DNA of 64,000 bases from Multifurca ochricompacta. Lineage: Eukaryota > Basidiomycota > Agaricomycetes > Russulales > Russulaceae. Shown one piece after another: positions 9,141 through 18,354 of this stretch (within the stretch, counting starts at the first letter, position 1; each line of letters opens with the position of its first letter). The DNA lies in contig WTXG01000019.1 of the NCBI GenBank assembly GCA_022496185.1, positions 1-64,000 of the forward strand. Reading direction: 5' to 3'. Under the pieces are notes generated by a model. It saw only the letters and a program-made list of their open reading frames with translations, made no database searches and was not told the origin of the DNA. A program made the position numbers and the translations under genes.

Positions 9141-9717
9141 TGTTACGAACCCCGTCTCTTCCCGTTTACTTCTTTCTACCCAATGACGACCCTTCCCTGC
9201 CACCCACTCTTCATTATCAGATTACGTCTCCATCGTGGGATCCCTCACGTGCTCTTCGTCCATCCACGTGATCTCTTGTTTATCTCTGTGTATTCGTTAT
9301 CGTCTATGCTTATCACTTATCTCCTTATCATACGAACGGACATTTACTTAATTCCCTATCAGTAGAAGCTAGGCTTTACGCCCTCCGCTTTCAGATATTT
9401 GGGCCCACTTGACTCCATGACTCTTATCTATAGACGCCCGTCCTCTTATGTATATAAGTTGGCTATAGTGTACACTGTAGAGCTCAGACTCGACTTATTG
9501 AATACATCGGTGCCTGTCTTCTGGACATCCCCTTTGAAACTCTGACTTGTTCGTCTCAGTGCTTTTGGCACTTTCCACTAACATTGTCTCGAGGGGCAGC
9601 TCCTCGGACTTTGACTCACTTCACCCAAACTCCAGGAAGTCCTATTGACTTCCTACCTGAAACCGTAGATCGAGCTGTCACACAAGTCGTGTGGAACGTC
9701 TCGCACCGGACATAACA
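9141..9717 (+). repeat. 3' LTR of GypA-1
   Basis: It begins TGTTACGAACC and ends GGACATAACA. It keeps several CpGs that the 5' LTR has lost (TTACG against TTATG, TTCGTTATCG against TTCATTATCA). It directly abuts the GypA-2 integrase fragment. Confidence 0.93.
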
Positions 9718-11368
9718 CCATTGCCATGGACTTCATTGTCAAATTACCAGAATCACAAGGCTTTGACACCATTCTTGTTACGAACCCCACTGCATCATCT
9801 CTTTTTCATTCCTTCTCATGTGATGAGCTGCTTGGCTTTGTTTGTCACTTGTTGATCACATTTTATGACTCCTTTGTACATATTTGTTCCTTATCTTTGA
9901 CCCAGGCTGTGCTTATCTCTGACTCATATTTTACACAAGAACTCTTATGTATTTTCCCACCAGAATTGCAACTATACCAGATTCGTCTACGTATATTCTC
10001 ACCTGGCCCACCTTGACTCCGTTCCCCATTTAGTCAGATTGCGACTTTGTTGATACATCAAGTATAATACTCCAATTTAGACTCCAATCTCTAGGACGTA
10101 TATAAGGCCTGCCTAGATAGCCTGTATGCCTCAGACTCGACTTCTTAATCAACTTGGTGCATTACCTTCTGGGTGATCTCTAAGACCCAACCTCTGAATC
10201 GTCTCAGTGCTTCTGGCACTTCTCTGCTCACCAGTACTAAGGGATTAGCTCCTTGGTAGTGACTTCTCACCCGATCTCCATACACTTGAAAGACAGTGTA
10301 CACTTGACTTCATAGTTTTGCTACGCGACCTGTCACACGTCATGTTGAACACCTGCACCAGGCATTACAATTCTCACCATTACTGACCATGACTGCTCCA
10401 AGGCAGCCCTGTTCATACCCTGCAGAGAGACCATTACAGCCGAGGGAGTAGTGAAACTATACTTGAACCATGTCTATCGCCATTATGGACTCCCCAAGAA
10501 GATCATATCTGACTGAGACACCCGGTTCACATCGGCATTTGCTAAAGCCCTGTGCCAGACGTTAGACATCACACAGAACATATCCACTGCATATCACCCA
10601 CAAACTGATGGACAATCAGAACGAATGAACCAATGGTTAGAACAATACCTCCGGTTCTGGTGCAATGGATGACAGGACAACTGGGCAGAATGGCTGCCAA
10701 CCGCAGAGTTTGCACATAACTCATGGCCCAATGGGACAACAAAGGCCACCCCCTTCTCCCTTATCATGGGTTGGACACCACGCATGATGTGGACAGATAA
10801 GCCCACTAATGTCCCATCCGTTGCCCAACAGGTTGGCCAATGGGAAGAGCTACAATGATCAGCCAATGAAAACCTGGCAAAGGCACAACAGCTCTTATCA
10901 GCACAGCCAGGAACATTCACACCTTATCAAACCAATGATTGGGTATGGCTCAAAGGAAGGAACATTCACATGTCACACCCTTCGGCCAAATTGGCACCCT
11001 GACATCATGGACCCTTCCAGATCAAATGGAAGCTGTCAGACGTGTCATATGAGCTGCAATTGCCGCCGAAATGGAAGATCCACCCTGTCTTCCATGCCAA
11101 ACTCCTGACTCCATACAAGGAAACCCCCATGCATGGAGAAAATTTCCCAAGACCTCCACCTGACCTTATCAATGGAGAAGCGGAGTGGGAAGTGGAGTGT
11201 GTTCTAGACTCCACATGGAAAGGCCGAGGGCATAAACTATATTACCTGATCAGCTGGAAGGGATTCCCCAACTCTGACAACTCATGGGAACCAGCTGGGA
11301 ATATCTTCGCCCCAGCTCTTATCTCGGAGTTCCACCGCCGACACCCAGAAGCACCCAGAGATGATTAA
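9718..11368 (+). pseudogene. pol: pol 3' part of GypA-2: integrase and chromodomain
   Basis: It starts inside the integrase core at TIAMDFIVKLP, is split at 9775/10370 by the solo LTR (FDTI/LTITDHDCSK reads through), and runs to the chromodomain with YLISWKGFPNSDNSWEP before the stop at 11366-11368. In-frame TGA codons at about 10514 and 10669 stand where relatives have Arg CGA (SDRD, NGRQ); two more lie at about 10856 and 11001. It is non-functional. Confidence 0.85.
9776..10369 (+). repeat. GypB solo LTR
   Basis: A 594-bp LTR starting TGTTACGAACC and ending GGCATTACA, flanked by a perfect ATTCT duplication (9771-9775 and 10370-10374). No internal region is attached. It was presumably left by recombination between the two LTRs of a full GypB element. 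It interrupts GypA-2 integrase. Confidence 0.95.
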
Positions 11369-11406
11369 AAGGATGACCCCCAGACCTTAATTGAATTCCC
11401 CAGTAC

Positions 11407-11495
11407 ATGCTCCCCCAGCAACATCCTACCACTATCCAATCCATTATGTCTTTCATTGCTGCCAACGCTGCCATCGATGCTTTCACCTCCTCCAC
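11407..11495 (+). pseudogene. ORF3 of GypA-2, N-terminal piece
   Basis: It opens with ATG in the CCCCAGTACATG context 38 nt after the pol stop and encodes the Ser/Ala-rich start including MSFIAANAAIDAF. The GypC-1 insertion cuts it after DAFTSST. It continues in frame at 26507 once one copy of the TCCAC duplication is removed. Confidence 0.85.
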
Positions 11496-12078
11496 TGTTA
11501 CGTCCGGTGCAGGACATTCCACATGACTTGTGTGACAGCATTCGTTCGTGATCAGATAAGGGATCAATAAGATCCCTTGGAGTTTATGCGGGAGGAGTCA
11601 GAGTCAAAGAGGCTGCACTCTAAGATAATGTTAAGCGGAAAGTACCAGAAGTACTGAGATGATCGAGTCAAGGCTTTCAAAGGGATGTCCAGAAGACAAG
11701 CACCGATGTATTCAATAAGTCGAGTCTGAAGTCTACAGCATAGCTACAGCGGACTTATATACGTAATCTAGTGGGCGTCTATAGATAAGATAACAGAGTC
11801 AAGTGGGCCCAAATATACGAAAGTGGATGGCATAAAGCCTGGCTTCTGATAGGGTACTAAGTAAGTGTCCGGTCCTAAGATAAGGAGATAGAATGATAAG
11901 AAGGTAAACATGAACAAGCATTGAGTCAACAGATACAAACTGAGTCACGGGGAAGGAAGCAAAGCATGTGATGGGTCCCAGGACGGGGATGTGATCAAGA
12001 AATGTAACGTAGGTGGTAACAGAGGGTTTGCATTGGGGAGAGTGAAGAAAGTGGGGTTGCTCAGCAAAGGTCGTAACA
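11496..12078 (-). repeat. 3' LTR of GypC-1 with adjoining polypurine tract
   Basis: On the minus strand it starts TGTTACGACC and ends GGACGTAACA. The complement of the 3' polypurine tract (AGAAGAGGGGGTGA on the minus strand) lies at 12079-12092, exactly at the U3 edge. The R motif AAGTCGAGTCT (plus-strand reading) is intact in this copy and mutated in the 5' LTR. Confidence 0.93.
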
Positions 12079-12109
12079 TCACCCCCTCTTCTGGTTCTAG
12101 CAGACCCAG

Positions 12110-13345
12110 CTAGAAGCAACTCGTACCATCATCATCTTGTATCAGTTCCAGATAGTCATCAGCTACATTACGATCATCCAGAGTATCATTCTCTCTATCT
12201 GAGTCTTGTGGACATCTATGGGCGCGGAGGAACCCGTAGGGGCTGCGCTGACCACAGGAGTGGCAGAGATCGTGGATGGGGCAGTCTAACTCTTGATGCC
12301 CCGAATTGTGGTGGAGACATTTGCCACACCAACCTGATGGATTGATGATTGTCAGGGTAACACCTACATGGCAGAAGATGCAGAACTGGCTCCAGTGCAG
12401 GTTGCTGTGACAGTGACGGCACCACTTGCGATTGAGGGGACAGTTCCAGCTGATATGGTACTTACTGTTGCACTGCCAACATGTTTCCCTGCAGGGGTTT
12501 TCATGCATGCGTGGCATCTTGAACCGATTCGGCAGCAATGTCGGGGCAGCTCCTAATGATTGCAGGGGGAGGGGCCATGCATAAGTGTCCGCATACCTTT
12601 CTGCAATAGTTTGGTATGCATCTCCAATCTCCAATCTCTTTCTAATCTCCGTCAGCTCTTGTTCAACCTGGAACATCCCACTGGTCAACCTCATCATCAT
12701 CTTTGCATGCTCTTTGTATTGCTTGTTGAGTGTCGTTCGCAGCATCAGGTTTTTGTGCAGTCTCATTACCTCAGCTTTGAGACACGGGAGATGCATATCG
12801 TTCATCACTTCATCAATGGCGAACGCTTGGGAGTCTTCGGCAGCCAAGTGACCAAGCTGCTCATCACTCATCGTATGGTGGAGGCGTCCAGTATACCTCT
12901 CCTCCAAATACATGGGTGCCCCGTAAACAGGACCATTCTTCTTCATGCAGCTGGCCATGTCCATGCCTCCATTGGTATAAAAGATGTACTTAGCTATGGC
13001 CATGGTCCCATCCACCATAGTTATCTCGAGCGGAAAATACATCAACAAGTTCGGGTTGTTTGCAAAGAAGGGGAATTCAGGGACTTCGTCGTCCAGCTCC
13101 ATACCCAATAGATCGTTTGGGTGTGGTTCCTCACAGTGTTCGAAATTGTCGTTGGGGTTGGGGGACTGATTTTTGACTCGTGCTTCTGCAGCTTTGTAAT
13201 CGATAGGGGAGGAGGGGCATGTAGAGGGATGGGCAGAGGGGAAGTTTTCGACGACTATGACAGAGGTGAAGGCATCAACGGTGGCATTGGCAGCAATGAA
13301 AGACATGATTGACTGAGTGGTAGTAGGACGTTGCTGAGGGAGCAT
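12110..13345 (-). CDS. ORF3 of GypC-1: intact 411-residue multi-zinc-module protein
   Basis: The only full-length uninterrupted copy in the window. Approximate layout: residues 1-75 low-complexity Ser/Pro/Ala; 80-100 acidic; 100-180 conserved globular part containing YFPLEI and YLEERYTGRLHH; 185-250 charged, heptad-like, probably coiled coil; 290-305 first knuckle CWQCNSKYHISWNC; 311-325 second knuckle CRHCHSNLHWSQFC; 344-358 CGKCLHHNSGHQELDC; 365-385 a C-x2-C-x11-H-x-C module; last 30 residues acidic, with DDYLELIQDDDG. The start ATG is in the shared CCCCAGTACATG context, 39 nt after the pol stop. No hydrophobic segment long enough to cross a membrane is present. Nucleic-acid binding is inferred; the role in the element is unknown. 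Confidence 0.85.
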   Translation of the reverse strand: MLPQQRPTTTQSIMSFIAANATVDAFTSVIVVENFPSAHPSTCPSSPIDYKAAEARVKNQSPNPNDNFEHCEEPHPNDLLGMELDDEVPEFPFFANNPNLLMYFPLEITMVDGTMAIAKYIFYTNGGMDMASCMKKNGPVYGAPMYLEERYTGRLHHTMSDEQLGHLAAEDSQAFAIDEVMNDMHLPCLKAEVMRLHKNLMLRTTLNKQYKEHAKMMMRLTSGMFQVEQELTEIRKRLEIGDAYQTIAERYADTYAWPLPLQSLGAAPTLLPNRFKMPRMHENPCRETCWQCNSKYHISWNCPLNRKWCRHCHSNLHWSQFCIFCHVGVTLTIINPSGWCGKCLHHNSGHQELDCPIHDLCHSCGQRSPYGFLRAHRCPQDSDRENDTLDDRNVADDYLELIQDDDGTSCF

Positions 13346-13384
13346 GTACTGGGGAATTTCTTTGGGGTCTGCAGGTTGGTTCTT

Positions 13385-14560
13385 TTAACTGTTTCTGGGT
13401 GCTTCTGGATGTTGGTCATGAAACTCCAAGATAAGGGCCGGGGCAAAGATATTCCTGGCTGGCTCCCACGAGTTGTCAGAGTCTGGGAATCCTTTCCACT
13501 TGACTAGGTAATGCAGTTTGTGCCCTTGGCCTTTTCGCTGGGAGTCTAGAATCCGCTCCACTTCCCATTCCGCTTCCCCATCAATTAATTCAGGGGGAGG
13601 CTTCGGGAAGTTTTCCCCATGTAGGGACATTTCTCTATAAGGTGTCAGGAGCTTGGCATGGAAGACGGGATGAATTCTCCATGTGGATGGAAGCTCGAGT
13701 TCATATGACACATCTGACAGCTTCCTTGTTATCCTGAATGGTCCATGGCGTCGGGGCGCCAATTTGGCCATTGGATGTGACGTATGAATGTTCTTCCCTT
13801 CCAGCCAAATAAGGTCATTGGTCTGATAAGGTGTGAATTTCGAAGGTCTGTCCAATAAAGCCTTTTGTGCCTTGAGTAGGTTCTCATTGGCTGATTTCCT
13901 GACCTTGTTCCATTGGTCGATATGCTGTGCAGCTGATGGAACGTTCGTTGGTTTACTAGTCCAGGTTGTTTGTGGCATCCATCCCATGATAAGTGAGAAT
14001 GGAGGGGTCTTGGTGGTCCCGTTGGGCCATGAGTTGTGCACAAACTCTGCCATAGCCAGCCAATCAGCCCAATCATCCTGTCGTCCGTTGCACCAGAACC
14101 GAAGGTATTGTTCTAGCCATTGGTTCGTTCTTTCTGACTGTCCATCAGTCTGTGGATGGTAGGCAGTTGAAATGTTTTGAGTGATGTCCAAGGTTTTACA
14201 GAGCGCCTTAGCAAATGCGGAGGTGAAACATGGGTCGCGGTCAGAAATGATCTTTTCTGGGAGACCATAGTGTCTGTAGACATGATCCAGGTAAAGTTTG
14301 GCTACTCCCTCTGCTGTGATGGACTCATTGCATGTTATGAACAGTGCCACTTTGGAACAGTCGTGGTTGGTGATAGTCAAGATAGAATCGAAGCCTCTGG
14401 AGATGGGGAGCTTGACGATAAAGTCCATTGCAATGGTCTGGAATGGTAGTGAGGCTGTCGGTGTAATTGGGAACAGTGCTGGTGGGTGTGGGTGCATGTT
14501 TACTTTATTGGCTTGGCAGTCCGCACATCCTTTAACATAGTCTTCTACATCCTTTTTCAT
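13385..14560 (-). pseudogene. pol: pol C-terminal part of GypC-1: integrase and chromodomain
   Basis: A 391-codon open stretch: end of the integrase zinc finger (CADCQANK), catalytic core with MDFIVKLP, SDRDPCF and SERTNQ, GPF-type C-terminal region, then a chromodomain containing YLVKWKGFPDSDNSWEP. It stops at 13385-13387. It is cut off from the upstream pol by a TGA at about 14586 where relatives have CGA (AKRDYWW), so it is not expressed as a normal Pol. Confidence 0.88.
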
Positions 14561-16210
14561 ATTTGGCCACCAGTAGTCTCATTTGGCCAGGGCGTATGTG
14601 TTAGCAATGCCAGGGTGGCCCACAGAAGGGAGGTCATGGTGAAAATGGATCACCCCCCTCTTAATGTTGTCGCCACCGGTGACAACGAGGTGATCACCGT
14701 CTTTCCACCAAAGGCCATCTATCTCTTTCAGATTATGCGCTTCTGCCCAGGATTGGCAGAGTTGTCAGTTCATATTCTGTGATACTTGTGCCCATAAATC
14801 CATATCATGGAGGCTGATGACTGCTGTACGCGTGAAGACCTCTTTGGGGAGTACAGTGATGTTTTCATTGTCTTCTTCACCTCCTTGCTTGTCTGCTCTT
14901 CGTGATAGAGCATCTGCACGGGCGTTATGACTTCCAGCAATATGTTTCAGTGTGAAGTTATACTCCTCAAGTTCCAAGACTTCGCGGGCAACTCGTCGAC
15001 TAATCTTATGGGGTTCCTTCCAATATAACAGGTTGGAATGGTTGGTGTGGATGATGGTTTTATGAGGGGTCCCTGCTAAATATGGTCTCCAATGTCGTAG
15101 GGCTTTTACGATAGCGAGGAGCTCACAATCCCAAATATCATAATTTTGTTCAGCTGGTGAGAATGTCTTGGAGAAAAAGGCCACTGGGTGGAGCACACCC
15201 ATTGTGTCCCTCTGATTCAATACTGCTCCATTGGCAAAGTGGGAGGCGTCAACCTCAAGTTCAAAGGGCTTTGCCAGATCCAGCTGTAGGAGAACCGGTT
15301 CTGAGCCCACAATATCTCGGATACATTCAAATGCTTGTTGTTGCTCTTTTTCCCAGTGCCAGGGTATGTCCTTCTTCAACAGCCCATTGAGTGGTTGTGC
15401 GATCCCAGAGAATCCTCGTACAAAACGTCGGTAGAAGTTGCAGAATCCTATAAAGGATCTCACTTCTTTGACACACGTAGGCATAGGCCATTCTCAGATT
15501 CCCTGCACCTTTACCGGATCCATTCGTACGTGTCCACCTTCCAAGATGACCCCCAAGTACTCGACACTCCATTGTTCAAACGAGCATTTTGATGGTTTGA
15601 GATATAGGTCATGCTCCCGAAGGATATCCAATACCTGGTGGACTCACTCTCAGTGATGTGGGAGATCGTTGGTAGTAGCCACTAATATGTCATCCATGTA
15701 CACCACTACCTTGCCAGTGAGAATAAGGTCACGGAAGATGTGATTCATCATTGATTGGAAGGTGGCTGGTGAGTTGGTAAGACCAAAGAACATGACATTT
15801 GGCTCAGACAGGCCTTGGTTGGTTTTAAAGGCTGCCTTGCACTGGTCTCCCTCCCTGATCTGGACGTTGTTATACCCCCATCGGACATCCATTTTCGAGA
15901 AGAGTGATTTGTCCCTCATAGTGTCGATGAGTTCTGAAATAAGAGGCAACAGATAGGCATTCTTTACTGTGTAGGCATTTATGCGATGGTAATCTTGTAC
16001 AGGCCGGAGCTTGCCATCCTTCTTTTTAATGAAGAAGAAGGGGGAGGTGTACTGCAACTTGGATGGATGGATATACCCTTTTGCCAGTTGCTCCTCAAGA
16101 AACACCGTCAATGCTTCTTGCTCTTGTTGGGACAAGGGGTAGATTTTACAATCTATTGCCTTTGGCATTTCTGGCACAAAATCGATAGCATGGTCCCAGG
16201 GGTGCACTGG
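14561..16210 (-). pseudogene. pol: pol middle part of GypC-1: RT and RNase H
   Basis: RT runs from PWDHAIDF (about 16205) through the [28 protein letters not shown] and YMDD segments (YMDD near 15696). RNase H follows with NYDIWDCELLAIVKALRHW. Stops near 15654 and about 15495 and one near 14765 break the frame. The upstream end was cut by GypB-1 at 16210 within the segment ESQHFPPVHPWDHA and resumes at 23737. Confidence 0.86.
14637..14671 (-). other. Internal polypurine tract of GypC-1
   Basis: Complement of the same 35-nt invariant block as at 6553-6587, in the RNase H/integrase linker. Confidence 0.65.
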
Positions 16211-16806
16211 TGTGTTACGAACCCCGTTGTGTCGTCTTATTTTCTTTCTCCATCATGTGACACATTGCTTGGCCTTGTTTGCCTCTTTGTTGACTGTGTT
16301 GTGACTGGCATTGCACTTGTTTGTTCCTTATCTATGACTCAACTTCTTGCTTATCTGTGACTCATACCTTACCTCAGAACTCTTATGTATTTTCCCACCA
16401 GAATCGCAACTATACCGGATCCGTCTACATATATTCTCATCTGACCCACCTGACCCCATTCCCTCTTTGGATATATTACGACTTCGTTGATACATCAAGT
16501 ACGACACTCCGATTCAGACTCCGACCTCTATTATGTATATAAGGCCTGCATAGGTAGCCTGTACACCTTAGACTCGACTTCTTAATCGACTTGGTGCATT
16601 ACCTTCTGGGTGATTCCTAAGACCCAACTCCTGAATCGTCTCAGTGCTTTCGGCACTCTTCCGCTCACCAACACTAAGGGATTAGCTCCTTTGTGTTGAC
16701 TTCTCACCCGATCTCTGTGTACTTGAAAGACAGTATACACCTGACTTCGTAGTTCCGCTACGTGACTTATCACACGTTGTGATGAACGCCTGCACCAGGC
16801 ATTACA
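16211..16806 (+). repeat. 5' LTR of GypB-1, with promoter and primer site
   Basis: It starts TGTTACGAACC and ends GGCATTACA. TATATAA at 16536-16542 is followed 34 nt later by AGACTCGACTT (16570-16580). The U5 hairpin AGTGC-TTTCG-GCACT is at 16643-16657. After the LTR, TT and AAGTCGAGTCT (16809-16819) form the self-complementary primer site. U3 lacks the GGCCCAC block shared by GypA, C and H, while R and the primer site are the same. Confidence 0.93.
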
Positions 16807-16828
16807 TTAAGTCGAGTCTCTCCCCACC

Positions 16829-18354
16829 GTGGCTTCATCCAGCTGCAGTCAGACCTTGCACAATGAAGAACTTATTGACCGCCGAGACGAGGATAACCTT
16901 TCACAACAGGTCCTTGGCTCTGCCATCTGGAAAGATTTGAAACCGAGTTTGGATACTATGTCTATCACAATGATCAGTACCAGCCAGTTGAATACGACGA
17001 ACAGAAATAGTCTGGTACCATATCCATTACTCTAGAAGCCATCGTTCCTGGGTCACCACAGGACCTGCCCCACCAGAGTACGGCTTAGGACCTTGGAGAG
17101 AGAATCCTCCAGCCATCATCACAGACTCCGAACCAAAGAATATATTGAAGAAAGCAGCGAAGATGCACAAGTCATAGCCCCTAGTTTTACGGCTCAGACA
17201 GTTGCACCCAAGAGTACTACATTCAGAACATCTGCTTTAGTCTCTCCCCAGATCACACGACAGACCTCAGACACCCCGACCCTCATGTACCCAATAATGT
17301 TGACCATTGCTGCACAGTTACCAGACCCCGCCCCGATTGTCCCTGCTCCGAACCTCCCCCCCCATCAGGACACCTTACGGGAGTCCTGCCAACCACGTTC
17401 ACCAGTGATCAATCTCAGAGCAAGAAGTTCATGCTCAAGTTTGAGACGTTCAAAAACTTCAATCATGATGTCCCACAAATCGTGAACCCTTTCCAACAGA
17501 CCAACCTTTTCCTCTCGCTTATCAGAGGGGATTCTGTCAATGATTGGACAATGGAGCAGATCGAATGGCTGAATGATAGAGTTACAGCTGGAACCAGAAC
17601 CACAGATGAGGATCTGTGGGATACAGTGGCGCAAAGATTTAAAGATGCCTTCACAGATGGGCAGGCCAAGCAGAAGGCTGCCAGAGAATTGAAGTCCCTG
17701 AAAATGGACAGAGGGGACTTGGATGGCTATGTGGCCAGATTCCGCAACCTGGCCAAGAGAGTGGGGTACAATGTGAATGAAGAGGCAACACTCGACCTCT
17801 TCTCCCAGGGGCTGCCCAACCCCCTGGTGAAAAATATCATCCAATTCCATCACCCCAAGTCATGGAGCCAGTGGATGAGTGCTGCCAGGACGCAGCAACA
17901 GGATTATTTAGACTTCCAAACATGTTTTGGAGTGGACACAAAGAAGGGCAAGACCCGTGATCAGTGGAAGGTGGCGTTTGGGGTGAAACCTACCCACTCT
18001 CGAGACCCCAATGCCATGGACACATCAGCAGATCGCACCAAAGCCCGTGCAGCCCTCACTGACGATGAAAAAAGAAACCTTATGAAGGAAGGGTGTTGCT
18101 TTCACTGCCGAGCACAAGGGCATATGTCACAATTCTGCCCAAAGAAAACAGTCTGTGCTGCTGAAGCAACAGTAGCCACTATGACCACAGCTCCACTGAT
18201 ACAAAACTTGCCTACTCCAGTGAAGGAAAATCCAGCAACCGTCCTGAAAACTAAAGAACAGAAGGCGGCAGCCATATGGGAACATATGATGAACAAAGAC
18301 GAGGCAGTACGTGCCTTAATTGTTGACAAGGCCTTCGGCCAAAAGGATTTTTGA
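16829..18354 (+). pseudogene. gag: gag of GypB-1 (frameshifted)
   Basis: It opens at GTG (CACCGTGGCTTC), as in GypA, C and H copies. The N-terminal segment (SQTLHNEELIDRRDEDNLSQ) is shifted after about 16940 and again before 17431. From 17431 the capsid-like region reads cleanly to a CCHC knuckle, CFHCRAQGHMSQFC, and ends at the frameshift site GGATTTTTGA (18345-18354). Its sequence diverges substantially from GypA gag, but the NIIQFHHP and FGVDTKKGK segments are kept. Confidence 0.86.

Larger units (their letters stand above)
2259..9717 (+). mobile_element. GypA-1: complete but decayed Ty3/gypsy chromovirus
   Basis: LTRs of 579 and 577 bp flank gag, pol (protease, RT, RNase H, integrase, chromodomain) and ORF3. 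The order protease-RT-RNase H-integrase defines Ty3/gypsy, and the chromodomain defines a chromovirus. Several frameshifts break gag, pol and ORF3. The 5-bp flanks (CAATG at 2254-2258, CCATT at 9718-9722) do not match. All other complete elements here have matching duplications, so one end of this element has probably been rearranged. Confidence 0.92.
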
